Of a stretch of 64,000 nucleotides of DNA, positions 51,801 through 60,337 are shown in pieces. A model generated the notes under the pieces. That model saw only the letters and a program-made list of their open reading frames with translations. It made no database searches and was not told the origin of the DNA. Made by a program: the position numbers and the translations under genes. Origin of the DNA: Bacteroidia bacterium (GTDB lineage: Bacteria; Bacteroidota; Bacteroidia; Flavobacteriales; Flavobacteriaceae); assembly GCA_030430385.1 (NCBI GenBank), contig JAUIFO010000007.1, forward strand, positions 124,001-188,000, read 5' to 3'. The first letter of the stretch is position 1, and the number at the start of each line of letters is the position of its first letter.

Positions 51801-51894
51801 TGAAGATGTTGTAGCTGAAGCGCAAACGGAACTTAATCAAATAAAAACCGAAGAAGCTAAAACCAATGCTTCTGTTGAAACCCAACAAAACTAA
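48871..51894 (+). CDS. large periplasmic tetratricopeptide-repeat protein
   Basis: 1007 aa. The signal peptide (residues 1-21, cut near FISAQ) is followed by TPR helices almost throughout: YQKALTLYNNKQYQAAQSLFETIKKE, KAIDLALEQLDKS, YQLGYAYYKQNDFDSAISEFNKII and many more, the usual 34-residue period. Such proteins act as scaffolds in envelope complexes. The next gene begins 4 bp after its stop and encodes an outer-membrane barrel, so the two probably work together; a Bam- or secretion-like assembly or porin-partner role is possible but not shown. Confidence 0.88.
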   Translation: MTFKKRSVLLTFLLCSYFISAQQSATYTSDLVDYQKALTLYNNKQYQAAQSLFETIKKEAPNETLESNCAYYIANCAVRLNQRNADDLVQDFVDDYPTSTKRNTAFIDVANYYFNNNKFAYARKWYDKVDENSVPVKERDQFNFNYGYCLYATDDQNGANKYLNRVVNSKEYGSQAKYYIGFMAYEGDDYDTATEYFDQVSDQDKYKEKLSYYQADLNFKLGKFQKAIDLALEQLDKSSPQETSELSKIIGESYFNLEQYVEAIPYLKAYKGKRGRWNNTDYYQLGYAYYKQNDFDSAISEFNKIINGNNAVAQNAYYHLGESYINLDKKQEALNAFRNASQMDYDAQIQEDAWLNYAKISYDIGNPYQSVPEVLSAYLDAYPQTSYKDEIESLLIDSYITSKNYKEALKLLKNKRSFENRLAYQKVAFYRGVEVYNDANFLEAKELFDWSIKEAKDGLFTTRATFWKAECDYHLSNFDEALIGFKQFKQQSEASATNEYANIDYNIAYTYFKLKKYDQATSSFQSFITNHSDDKLRQNDAYLRLGDGYFVSSNYNKAISAYKDAMALSEIESDYAAFQKAMCYGYIGQTSTKITDLSQFISEYQNSALRDDAMYEIGNSYVKSNQVDKAMNAYNQLITEYPNSIFISKVLLRQGLSYYNANDNERALSKFKKVAKDFPSTGEAKQAVATARLIYIDLGRVDEYAAWVRTLDYVEVTDAELDNTAYLAAEKPYLESNTDEAIKQFNNYLNAFPNGIHALQSHFYIAELYSKKELPENAKPHYQYVVSKPKGEFTEQSLVKLSQIYLNASNWTKAIPLLLRLEANADYPQNKIYAQSNLMNAYYQTDDFNQASSYAEKTLQNSNLDAKVKNDAHIIVARSAIKLGDEAKAKAAYAKVETTASGALVAEALYYNAYFKNKEGNYEASNSIVQKLAKDYSSYKYYSAKGLIVMAKNFYALDDAFQATYILESVISNFSQFEDVVAEAQTELNQIKTEEAKTNASVETQQN

Positions 51895-51898
51895 GTCT

Positions 51899-53614
51899 AT
51901 GACCTACAGAAATAAAATAGCAGGAATACTCAGTCTATGTTTCATGACTATTGGTTTTGCTCAAGAACGCGAGAATGATACGATAGATACAGATGTGGTG
52001 AACGTTATCAAACCATATACACCTACAATTTCTGATGCCTTTAAAATTAAGGAAACGCCTAGTTTAAACGATTCTACTACAACTAAGAAAAAAGAAATTC
52101 AATACAATATTTTCTCAATTCCTGTAGCATCTACGTTTACACCTGCTAAAGGTAAAGCAGCTAATGTTGATAAAGCAAAACCTGTAAAATTATATGATAA
52201 CTATGCGTCTTTAGGTTTTGGAACATACACAACGATTCTAGGAGAAGTGTATCTAAATCATGAGTTGAGTAATACAGAACGTGTTGGTGGCTACTTTAGT
52301 CATCATTCGTCTTCAGGTGATATTGAAGGCATTCGCTTTGATAATAATTTTTCTAAAACTGGACTCAACGCACATTACAGTCAGAAGTTACGGGATTACG
52401 CTTGGAAAGTTGAAGGCGGATTTGAATTGCAAGCTTTTAATTGGTATGGATTAGCAGATCAGAGTGTACCAACATTTGATGTAGATCATTCATTTTATAC
52501 TGCTCATTTTGGTGGCGACATTAGTTTTGATGATGCTGTCATCAATGATGCAAGTGTGTTGTATAGACGCTTTGGTGATGATCAGGATTCAGGTGAAAAC
52601 CGATTTTTAATGCGTTCTGGATTTGATATTCCTATTAACGATGAGGTGATTCGTACGAAAGTGACCATAGATTATCTTGGTGGTGCTTTTGATCGCGATT
52701 ACTTTATTGATGAAGAATTAAAATATGGAAACTTTAATATTGGTTTAGCGCCTAGCTATCAAATGAAACAAGATGATCTTACTGTGAATCTTGGTGTGAA
52801 CGTTGTCTATTTCAATGATATTGAAAATGGAGGCAATAAACTATTTCTCTATCCTAACATTACTGCGAGTTACCGACTTGTAGACGAGATAATGATTGCT
52901 TATGGTGGAATTCAAGGCGGATTGCTTCAAAATTCTTATTATGATTTTGCGCAAGATAACCCATTTGTGTCGCCAACTTTAATGATCACTCCAACAGATC
53001 AAACTTACAATGCATCATTAGGTTTAAAAGGACGATTAACAAATAATTTGAGCTATAGCATTAGCGGTCATTACCTAGCCGATTCAAATAAAGCTTTGTT
53101 TAAAACCAATGCGACTTTAGGGACTGCTACCGAAAATTACCAACTTGGAAATTCTTTAGGTGTCGTATATGACGATGTCGATACGTTTTCCATTGCAGGT
53201 GAATTGAATGTAGACGTGAACAGAAATTTTAAATTGGCACTTAAAGCGCAGTATTTTGGCTATAACACAGATAATGAAGCTGAAGCTTGGAACCTTCCAG
53301 ATATTGAAGCGTCTGCCTTTTTAGATTATCAAATTGACGAACATTGGTTTGCAGGAGCTAATTTGTTTTTTGTGGGAGAACGTAAAGATGAAATTACTTT
53401 TGCGCAAAGTCTGTTACCAACAAATGCCGATGAAACGGTAACTTTAGATAGTTTTTTTGATATCAATGCGCATTTAGGATATAAAATTAATAGCCAATGG
53501 TCTGTGTTTTTAAAAGCTAATAATATTGCTAATCAAGACTATCAACGTTGGTTGAATTATCCTGTTCAAGGAATTCAGGTGTTAGCAGGAACAACCTACC
53601 AGTTTGATTTTTAA
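51899..53614 (+). CDS. outer-membrane beta-barrel protein (TonB-receptor-like, plugless)
   Basis: 571 aa. The start at 51899 (MTYRNKIAGILSLCFMTIGFAQ) provides a signal peptide; the frame is open upstream inside the TPR gene. The N-terminal linker NVIKPYTPTISDAFKIKETPS has no plug domain. The rest shows alternating amphipathic strands ending in YQFDF, a classic C-terminal outer-membrane signature (last residue Phe). It is annotated in relatives as TonB-dependent receptor. Coupled to the TPR gene. Confidence 0.8.
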   Translation: MTYRNKIAGILSLCFMTIGFAQERENDTIDTDVVNVIKPYTPTISDAFKIKETPSLNDSTTTKKKEIQYNIFSIPVASTFTPAKGKAANVDKAKPVKLYDNYASLGFGTYTTILGEVYLNHELSNTERVGGYFSHHSSSGDIEGIRFDNNFSKTGLNAHYSQKLRDYAWKVEGGFELQAFNWYGLADQSVPTFDVDHSFYTAHFGGDISFDDAVINDASVLYRRFGDDQDSGENRFLMRSGFDIPINDEVIRTKVTIDYLGGAFDRDYFIDEELKYGNFNIGLAPSYQMKQDDLTVNLGVNVVYFNDIENGGNKLFLYPNITASYRLVDEIMIAYGGIQGGLLQNSYYDFAQDNPFVSPTLMITPTDQTYNASLGLKGRLTNNLSYSISGHYLADSNKALFKTNATLGTATENYQLGNSLGVVYDDVDTFSIAGELNVDVNRNFKLALKAQYFGYNTDNEAEAWNLPDIEASAFLDYQIDEHWFAGANLFFVGERKDEITFAQSLLPTNADETVTLDSFFDINAHLGYKINSQWSVFLKANNIANQDYQRWLNYPVQGIQVLAGTTYQFDF

Positions 53615-53624
53615 TAACGTTTTT

Positions 53625-53654
53625 GTCATCCTGAACTTAATTCAGAATCTCATC
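53625..53654. repeat. palindromic intergenic repeat (ATCCTGAA type)
   Basis: GTCATCCTGAACTTAATTCAG followed by AATCTCATC; same family, one mismatch between arms. Between the barrel gene and the amidohydrolase gene, 11 bp after the barrel stop. Confidence 0.82.
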
Positions 53655-53730
53655 TCAGGTATAAATTTAATTGAGTTTTCAATTTAAGAGTTCATAGCTT
53701 TTTGTACTTTTAAGTCTCAAAGTTTCTAAA

Positions 53731-55347
53731 ATGAAAAACCTAACCATCCTTTTAGCTTTAGCCTTATTTTATTCTTGTTCTGAAGAAAAATCAACAGTAG
53801 ATACCTTGGTTATTAATGCGAATGCTTACACAGTTGATGCTCAATTTAGTACAGCTGAAGCCTTTGCAATTAAAGATGGTAAATTTGTTGCTATTGGAAC
53901 CACAGATGAGATGCGCTCTAAATATGTTTCTGAAAACACGATTGATGCTAAAGGAAGCACAATTGTTCCTGGACTTATTGATGCGCACTGTCATTTCTTA
54001 GGATTAGGATTTAATGAACAAGTGGTTAATTTGAGAGGGACTACAAGTTTTGAAGAGGTTGTAAAACGAGTGCTAGATTTTCAAAATGAAAAGCAATTAG
54101 AGTATATTCAAGGGAGAGGTTGGGATCAAAATGATTGGGACGACAAGGCTTTTCCGAAGAAAACACTCTTAGATAAACTGTTTCCTGAGACGCCAATCGC
54201 TCTAACTAGAGTTGATGGTCACGCCATATTGTGTAATCAGGCAGCTTTAGATTTAGGAAAGGTTACTTTAAATAGTCGCATTGATGGAGGTGAAGTCGTT
54301 ATTGAAAATGGCGAGCTTACAGGTGTGTTAATTGATAATGCAGAAACCTTAGTAATGGACCATTGGCCTGAACCTAGTAGGAGTGATAAAGTAAATGCTT
54401 TACTAGCAGCTCAAGATGTTTGTTTCGAGTTGGGTTTAACAACCGTAGATGACGCTGGATTAGCTCAAGAAGATATTGAAATAATTGATAGTTTGCATCA
54501 AACAGGCGATTTAAAAATGCGTGTTTATGCTATGGTATCTTATTCTGAAGCTAATGTTGATTACTATCTGAAAAAAGGGATTATAAAAACCGATAGGTTA
54601 AACGTTCGTTCTTTTAAGTTTTATTCTGATGGTGCCTTAGGATCAAGAGGCGCAATGTTACGCGAACCTTATCATGATAAACCTAATCATTTTGGTTTAT
54701 TTGTAACAGATTTAGAAACGTTCAATAAAAATGCTGAGCGCATTGCGAATTCCGACTATCAAATGAATACACATGCTATTGGTGATTCTGCCAATCATGC
54801 TGTTTTGCAAACCTACAATAAAGTATTAGCTGGAAAGTCAGACAGACGTTGGCGTGTTGAGCATGCGCAAGTCGTTTCACCTGAAGATTTTGATCACTAT
54901 AAAAATGTTATGCCTTCCATTCAACCAACACATGCAACAAGCGATATGTATTGGGCTGAAGAGCGTTTAGGAGAAGAACGTATTAAAGGTGCTTATGCTT
55001 ATAAACAATTACTAAATGCCTACGGAAAAGTAGCTCTAGGTACCGATTTTCCAGTAGAGCAGGTAAGTCCGTTTTTAACGTTTTATGCAGCTGTGGCAAG
55101 ACAAGATCTGAGTCAGTTTCCAGAAGGAGGTTTTCAAAAAGACAACGGATTAACTCGTGAAGAAACCTTAAGAGGAATGACCATTTGGGCAGCGTATTCT
55201 AATTTTGAAGAAAACGAAAAAGGCAGCATTGAAGTTGGAAAAGTCGCTGACTTTATCATATTAGATAAAGACATTATGACGGTTAAAGTTTCTGAAATAC
55301 CTAAGATTAAAGTGAAACAAACGTTTGTTAATGGTGAGGCACAATAA
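53731..55347 (+). CDS. amidohydrolase lipoprotein (YtcJ/NfdA-like)
   Basis: 538 aa. Lipobox LFYSC (Cys16), followed by SEEKSTVD, an acidic stretch that fits the surface-export signal. Metal site DAHCHFLGLG (usual HxH) near residue 86, then FYSDGALGSRGAML, NTHAIGDSANHAVL, VEHAQV and ALGTDFPVE, all motifs of the YtcJ (N-substituted formamide deformylase) branch. The true substrate is unknown. Confidence 0.92.
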   Translation: MKNLTILLALALFYSCSEEKSTVDTLVINANAYTVDAQFSTAEAFAIKDGKFVAIGTTDEMRSKYVSENTIDAKGSTIVPGLIDAHCHFLGLGFNEQVVNLRGTTSFEEVVKRVLDFQNEKQLEYIQGRGWDQNDWDDKAFPKKTLLDKLFPETPIALTRVDGHAILCNQAALDLGKVTLNSRIDGGEVVIENGELTGVLIDNAETLVMDHWPEPSRSDKVNALLAAQDVCFELGLTTVDDAGLAQEDIEIIDSLHQTGDLKMRVYAMVSYSEANVDYYLKKGIIKTDRLNVRSFKFYSDGALGSRGAMLREPYHDKPNHFGLFVTDLETFNKNAERIANSDYQMNTHAIGDSANHAVLQTYNKVLAGKSDRRWRVEHAQVVSPEDFDHYKNVMPSIQPTHATSDMYWAEERLGEERIKGAYAYKQLLNAYGKVALGTDFPVEQVSPFLTFYAAVARQDLSQFPEGGFQKDNGLTREETLRGMTIWAAYSNFEENEKGSIEVGKVADFIILDKDIMTVKVSEIPKIKVKQTFVNGEAQ

Positions 55348-55355
55348 GGGTTTAC

Positions 55356-55436
55356 TGTCATTCCGCACTGTTCCACTGAGCTTGTCGAAGTGTGATGCGT
55401 AATCTATTGGATCCTGAATCAAGTTCAGGATGATAA
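55356..55436. repeat. double palindromic repeat between convergent genes
   Basis: GTCATTCCGCACTG (55357-55370) with TGTCGAAGTGTGATGCG starts a first, imperfect unit; a perfect ATCCTGAA-TCAAG-TTCAGGAT follows at 55411-55431. It ends 2 bp before the methyltransferase stop codon and may serve as a bidirectional terminator. Confidence 0.85.
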
Positions 55437-55437
55437 A

Positions 55438-56136
55438 CTATTTTGAAATCCTAGCCAAATAATCGTAATGCTCACCATCCATCACTTTTTCGCATTTTAA
55501 GCCAACAGATTCACAGGCGAATTTTAAATGCTCAAAATCGAGATACAACCAAGTTATTGGTAATTCGGTTTCGCCTTTATAACTCATATAATAATCCAGT
55601 TCACCATAGTATCCTGCGTTGGTGTCAATCCATAATCCGCCATCATCATCTTCATACATATATTGAATGTCAGACGAATCGATAAGTAGCTGTCCGTTAG
55701 GTTTTAAAAGCGATTTTAAATGCTTCAAATAGAGTGCTGTTTTATCAAGTGTTTGAAAAATTCCAGTACCATTCATCAATAGTAAAATGGTGTCAAAAGT
55801 TTCAGTTTCATCTAAAAAAGACTTCAATTCTGTATGAGTTACGCCACGTTTTTTAGCAATATCAATTGCACCTTCAGAAATATCAATAGCTTTAACTTCA
55901 AACCCTTTTTGTTGTAGGTACAAACTATGACTTCCTGCGCCACAACCTACATCAAGAATTTTTCCCTTACAGAGCTGAAGCGCTTTTTGTTCGAGTTGAG
56001 GCATTTCAGAAAAAGATCGAAACAAATAGGGAAGAGGCAACTCATCTTCATCTGAAATATTAGTAGAAGTGATAATGTCTTCGGTATAATTATTGTTGAA
56101 ATAATCGCGTAAAGCTTTTCCAAAAAGGTCTTTCAT
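55438..56136 (-). CDS. class I SAM-dependent methyltransferase
   Basis: 232 aa. KILDVGCGAGSHSLYLQQKGFEVKAIDISEGAIDIAKKRG is a standard motif I to II arrangement (about residues 59-98), and FDTILLLMNGTGIFQTL is motif IV. It resembles SAM methyltransferases of the methyltransf_11/25 group. Substrate unknown. Divergent from the YkgJ gene across 41 bp. Confidence 0.88.
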   Translation of the reverse strand: MKDLFGKALRDYFNNNYTEDIITSTNISDEDELPLPYLFRSFSEMPQLEQKALQLCKGKILDVGCGAGSHSLYLQQKGFEVKAIDISEGAIDIAKKRGVTHTELKSFLDETETFDTILLLMNGTGIFQTLDKTALYLKHLKSLLKPNGQLLIDSSDIQYMYEDDDGGLWIDTNAGYYGELDYYMSYKGETELPITWLYLDFEHLKFACESVGLKCEKVMDGEHYDYLARISK

Positions 56137-56164
56137 TTGATAGTAATTAAAGCTTTTAAAGTAG

Positions 56165-56172
56165 TATTTTTG
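56165..56172 (+). promoter_or_regulatory. -7 box immediately before the YkgJ start
   Basis: TATTTTTG fits TAnnTTTG and ends 5 bp before the ATG at 56178, so the transcript would begin at or next to the start codon. Confidence 0.5.
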
Positions 56173-56177
56173 TTTAT

Positions 56178-56672
56178 ATGCAAGACATTATTAATCATCT
56201 TCCAAAGCAAGCCAAAGATAAGCATAAGGAGAACAAAACATTCTTTACTAAGCTTAAAAAAAAGCCGCCTAAACAATTAGATTATATAATGCAAGAATTG
56301 CATGAGGAAGAATTTGAACGCACAGATTGTTTAAAATGCGCGAACTGTTGTAAAACTACTGGACCCTTATTTACTGATAAGGATATTTCGAGAATTGCTA
56401 AGCATTTTAAAATGAAGCCACAACAGTTTATCGCATCGTACCTCAAAATTGATGAAGACAATGACTATGTGTTGCAATCGGTTCCTTGTACTTTTCTGGG
56501 TGAAGATAATTACTGTTCAATTTATGAAGTAAGACCAAAAGCATGTCGAGAGTTTCCGCATACAGATCGGAAGAAATTCCAGCAGATTTCGAGTTTAACA
56601 CTAAAAAATGTGGCCATCTGTCCTGCGGCTTACAATATTGTAGAAGCTATGAAAACCAGAATTAAAATGTAA
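56178..56672 (+). CDS. YkgJ-family zinc/iron-chelating cysteine cluster protein
   Basis: 164 aa. The cluster DCLKCANCCKTTGP (CxxCxxCC, about residues 51-57), then CTFLGEDNYCSIYEVRPKACREFP and CPAAYNIV provide the eight cysteines of the family. Metal-binding is inferred from the family; function unknown. The N-terminal 38 residues (Lys-rich, KDKHKENKTFFTKLKKKPP) look conserved in flavobacteria, so I keep the first ATG although it coincides with the expected transcription start. Confidence 0.9.
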   Translation: MQDIINHLPKQAKDKHKENKTFFTKLKKKPPKQLDYIMQELHEEEFERTDCLKCANCCKTTGPLFTDKDISRIAKHFKMKPQQFIASYLKIDEDNDYVLQSVPCTFLGEDNYCSIYEVRPKACREFPHTDRKKFQQISSLTLKNVAICPAAYNIVEAMKTRIKM

Positions 56673-56682
56673 TGTTAGTGCT

Positions 56683-57582
56683 ATGAAAAGAATTATTATT
56701 GGTATTGTATTTTTCATTGGATCTTGTTTCCATATTAATGCCCAAGATTGGATGACTTCACTAGAGGTTGCTAAAAATTTGGCGACGGTTCAAGGGAAAC
56801 TTCTTTTTGCCATTTGGGAAGACGCAAGCTATGATCCCTATCCTGTGTTAATTAGAGATAATAAGGGAAATACTTATGTAGATGATCTATTTGCAAATGA
56901 AAGTATTAATGAAGTGATTTGGGAATACTTTGTGCCTGTCATCATTAGTGAGTCCAAATATGAAACGCTCTTTAATGACATTGATGGTAAACGAAATGTA
57001 ACTTATATTGATAAGTTTAATGATGACACCATTAAAATTATGGATGCCAATGGCAACATCATTAATACAACAATTGCCTATTATGAGTATCTCGATATTG
57101 AAAAATTTATAAAAACTTATGCTTTAGATACTTCAATTCTAAGTAATGAAATAAAGTTTTATCAAACTAATGCGGACTTTAATACAACCTACAGATTAAC
57201 ATCTAAGTATATTGACTATGCAGTCCTCATTGAGAACAAAAAAGTGCGTTCTGAATTCATAACCTTATCTAATTATTATTTAAAAGAAGCTTTAGCGTAT
57301 ATTGTTTCAGAAGATCCTGAACGTCATAAAGAACTTGAACAAAAAGTGATGTTTCAAAATATGAAACAACAGTTAGTGCTCAATAAACCCAAAAAAGTGC
57401 TGAGGCGCTTAAAAAAGATTGAAGCTTCAGAAGTTTCTGAAGCAAATTCTGAACTTTGGGCATTTCTAAATTATACCGCACATCTCTTGTTACAAGATGA
57501 AGCTAAAGCCAGTATATGGAGAACTAAACTTTCTTTAGTAAATTTGAAAAAAGCTAACCTTATTGTTAAAAGTAATTCTTGA
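56683..57582 (+). CDS. exported protein with thioredoxin-like N-domain lacking redox cysteines
   Basis: 299 aa. The signal peptide has a cut near INAQ (residue 20). WMTSLEVAKNLATVQGKLLFAIWEDASYDPYPVLI and VIWEYFVPVIISESKY look like a thioredoxin-fold family (as in DUF255/Thioredoxin_7 proteins) but WEDASYDP stands where a CxxC would be. The C-terminal half is helical with Leu/Lys repeats. Function unknown. It overlaps the sterol desaturase-like gene by 4 bp and follows the YkgJ gene by 10 bp. Confidence 0.7.
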   Translation: MKRIIIGIVFFIGSCFHINAQDWMTSLEVAKNLATVQGKLLFAIWEDASYDPYPVLIRDNKGNTYVDDLFANESINEVIWEYFVPVIISESKYETLFNDIDGKRNVTYIDKFNDDTIKIMDANGNIINTTIAYYEYLDIEKFIKTYALDTSILSNEIKFYQTNADFNTTYRLTSKYIDYAVLIENKKVRSEFITLSNYYLKEALAYIVSEDPERHKELEQKVMFQNMKQQLVLNKPKKVLRRLKKIEASEVSEANSELWAFLNYTAHLLLQDEAKASIWRTKLSLVNLKKANLIVKSNS

Positions 57583-58427
57583 TCACTTTGGAAACCATCT
57601 TTAACTATTTTGAAACGATTCCTTCTGAGCATAGAAGTTTGATATTAATTGGCGGACTCGCATTTTTCTGGATTTTAGAAAGCGGTATTCCATTGTTTAA
57701 ATTCAAATACAAAAAATGGAAACATGCTGTTCCCAACATCTTTTTTACACTAACCACAGTGATCATTAACTTTGGTTTAGCATCGTTATTGTTTATGACT
57801 TCAGAATGGGTTGAAGCCCATCAATTTGGGATTATTAATTGGATTCCAGGACTTTCCTTATGGCTAAAAGTACTGTTAGGCGTTTTGCTTCTAGATTTCT
57901 TTGGAGCTTATTTAGCACATTATGTAGAGCATAAAGTAAAACCATTGTGGATGGTACATTTGGTGCATCATACAGATCATAATGTAGATACAACTACTGC
58001 CAATCGCCATCATCCTATTGAGAGTGTGATACGATTTGCATTTACTTTAGCTGGTGTGTTTATTGTTGGAACTCCAATTGCAATCGTCTTTTTGTACCAA
58101 TCCTTATCTCTAGTGGCAACGCAGTTTAGTCATGCTAATATTAAGTTGCCTGCTAAGGTTGATGAACTAATGAGTTATGTGATTGTATCTCCCAATATGC
58201 ACAAAGTACATCACCATTACATGCTGCCTTATACAGATAGCAACTATGGAAATATTTTTGCGATTTGGGATCGTATTTTTGGGACTTATATGAAATTAGA
58301 ACCTACAAAAATTGTTTATGGTGTTGATACATTTCCTGATGAAGCGGCTAATGGCAAGATAGGTGAATTACTCAAACAGCCTTTTCATAAATATAGAAAG
58401 CCAACAACCGTAAGTCCTTCAGAATGA
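57579..58427 (+). CDS. sterol desaturase / fatty acid hydroxylase family membrane protein
   Basis: 282 aa, di-iron membrane oxygenase. It starts at TTG (57579), overlapping the previous stop codon. Histidine clusters: HYVEHKVKPLWMVHLVHHTDH (about residues 107-133), NRHHPIE and HKVHHHYMLP (about residues 207-216), the 8-His pattern of the superfamily. Four membrane helices. The family hydroxylates or desaturates lipids (for example carotenoids or sphingolipids); the substrate here is unknown. Confidence 0.9.
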   Translation: MITLETIFNYFETIPSEHRSLILIGGLAFFWILESGIPLFKFKYKKWKHAVPNIFFTLTTVIINFGLASLLFMTSEWVEAHQFGIINWIPGLSLWLKVLLGVLLLDFFGAYLAHYVEHKVKPLWMVHLVHHTDHNVDTTTANRHHPIESVIRFAFTLAGVFIVGTPIAIVFLYQSLSLVATQFSHANIKLPAKVDELMSYVIVSPNMHKVHHHYMLPYTDSNYGNIFAIWDRIFGTYMKLEPTKIVYGVDTFPDEAANGKIGELLKQPFHKYRKPTTVSPSE

Positions 58428-59305
58428 TGCAAAAATGCATTGCAGCTTTATTACTTTTAAGTGTCTTCAATTGTAATACAAATCAAAAGATTGATGTGCA
58501 AGGTCATCGAGGTTATCGAGGATTGTATCCCGAAAACACGCTTATCGGATTTGAAAAAGCACTAGCGTTGGGTGTCCATACTTTAGAGCTAGATGTTGTA
58601 GTGTCTAAAGATCATAAGGTGATTGTGTCTCATGAGCCTTTTATGAACCACGAAATTGCTCTTGATACAAATAGTAATGAGATTTCTGAAGCAGATGAAA
58701 TGACGTTCAATTTGTATACAATGACCTACGATAGCATCGCAATGTATGATTGTGGTTTAAAGTTTCATCCAAGATTTCCAGAACAGAACAAAGTTGCTGC
58801 TTCTAAACCACTTCTAACAGAAGTTATCGCACTTGGTGAAGCTATGAACCCTTCAGTTTTCTATAATATTGAAATCAAAAGTCAGCCTAAGTACGATAAG
58901 GTTTATACACCACAATTAAGTGATTATGTTAATCTTGTGATTGATATTGTTCAAGAGTATGGAATCAAAGAACGAACTACGCTTCAGTCATTTGATATAA
59001 GAGCTTTGGAGATCATTCACAATCAGGCACCTAAAATCAAAACGGTACTTTTGGTTGATGAGAATGAAAACATAGCATCAAAGCTTGAGCAATTATCTTT
59101 CAAACCAGATATTATTAGTCCGTATTTTAAGTTATTATCTTCTAAAACTATTTCTAAATTTCAAAATCAAGGGTTTAAAATTATCCCATGGACGGTCAAT
59201 AACAAAAGCGATATTTCTGAAATGCTTAAGTATAATGTCGATGGAATTATTTCAGACTATCCTGAACGCGTTTTTGAAGTTTTGACAGCGATTCAAATCG
59301 ATTAA
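58424..59305 (+). CDS. glycerophosphodiester phosphodiesterase lipoprotein
   Basis: 293 aa. Signal with lipobox VFNC (Cys17 or 18). VQGHRGYRGLYPENTLIGFEKAL carries the catalytic HRG and the NT-x3-F motif; TLELDVVVSKDHKVIVSHEP carries the metal ExD pair and the catalytic HEP. The TIM-barrel ends with IPWTVNNKSDISEML, typical WTVN. It hydrolyses glycerophosphodiesters, here outside the cytoplasm. It overlaps the desaturase gene by 4 bp: the last gene in a four-gene operon. Confidence 0.94.
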   Translation: MMQKCIAALLLLSVFNCNTNQKIDVQGHRGYRGLYPENTLIGFEKALALGVHTLELDVVVSKDHKVIVSHEPFMNHEIALDTNSNEISEADEMTFNLYTMTYDSIAMYDCGLKFHPRFPEQNKVAASKPLLTEVIALGEAMNPSVFYNIEIKSQPKYDKVYTPQLSDYVNLVIDIVQEYGIKERTTLQSFDIRALEIIHNQAPKIKTVLLVDENENIASKLEQLSFKPDIISPYFKLLSSKTISKFQNQGFKIIPWTVNNKSDISEMLKYNVDGIISDYPERVFEVLTAIQID

Positions 59306-59542
59306 GTGCTCATTTTTAAGGGTTTAAGGTGATTTTTAAAACTTCATTTTTCTAGTAATTTAGGTTGTTTATCTATCTTTTTTGACTTTTTTTTTCATTG
59401 GTCGAAGGATTCTTGTTTTTTATCCAACTTCTTATTCTAATGATTTAGCCACACCTACATTTGATTATAAATACATACAATCCCTCATTGAAGTTAATTA
59501 TCCCTCAACGAGAGATTGGTTTAGTTTTTAGTTAACCTTTAA

Positions 59543-60184
59543 ATGACCCCAATCATGAACAAGATTACTACAACTGGCATGCGTTTGCATGACCTTACCA
59601 GACTTGCTATATTCATACTTTTCTTTAGTGGAAGTATGTTTGCACAAGAAACGTACACTACGATCAGGAAGAATGTTAATCCTCTGGCTTACGACTTAGA
59701 TCATAATCTGTCTAATGCTCAAGATTCGTTATTGCTTAATAATAAGTACTTGTTCAAGCGCGTGCGTTTCATTAGCGATAATGCCGAAAAGGTATTTGAT
59801 TTTAAACCTGCTGTTAAAACAGCAAAAATCCCACTAGACGAGTTGCCTCTTGGTCAATATACAGTAATGTTTTATCAAGCTGATAAGATCATTGTGTTTC
59901 AAATTGATAGGCTTTTACCATTTGATACTTTTGATACGATTGAAAGTGACGTGGCTTATACTGAAACTGAAATTGTTTCAGAAGAAATTGAAAGTATCGA
60001 CTTAGAATATGACGCTCCAAAAATTGCTGCAGGTACAAACGTCATTGAAGCAGACATTGAAGCTTTAGAAGACCATTATATCAAATCGTATAATTTGTCT
60101 GATATGGATAGAGATTATGTGCAAAGTAGAGCAGAATATAGACGAAATAATTTAAGACCAAATGGAAAACCTTATAATGACTAA
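59543..60184 (+). CDS. secreted protein of unknown function, tandem paralogue A (213 aa)
   Basis: No family recognised. Signal peptide (SGSMFAQE cut near residue 35 of this start; ATGs at 59555 and 59576 are also possible starts). The N-terminal segment YTTIRKNVNPLAYDLDHNLSNAQDSLLLNNKYLFKRVRFI then KTAKIPLDELPLGQYTVMFY aligns with the next gene. A further C-terminal part is acidic and then basic (VQSRAEYRRNNLRPNGKPYND). No catalytic motif is visible; a beta-sandwich or anchor protein is possible. Confidence 0.6.
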   Translation: MTPIMNKITTTGMRLHDLTRLAIFILFFSGSMFAQETYTTIRKNVNPLAYDLDHNLSNAQDSLLLNNKYLFKRVRFISDNAEKVFDFKPAVKTAKIPLDELPLGQYTVMFYQADKIIVFQIDRLLPFDTFDTIESDVAYTETEIVSEEIESIDLEYDAPKIAAGTNVIEADIEALEDHYIKSYNLSDMDRDYVQSRAEYRRNNLRPNGKPYND

Positions 60185-60337
60185 GCGCTACTTTATTGTA
60201 AGAAAACACCCATACTCCGAATTTATTGACCGTTTATGGATGTTTTTATTCCTTAAACCTAAAAGTGTTCTAGATTTAAGGTTCGGGGATTATAATATGC
60301 TATTAGTTCAATTTGTTGACACTAAAACTGTACAACA

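Noticed and set aside
53816..54001. Small plus-strand frame inside the amidohydrolase gene
   Set aside because: Shifted-frame shadow of a gene with clear motifs.
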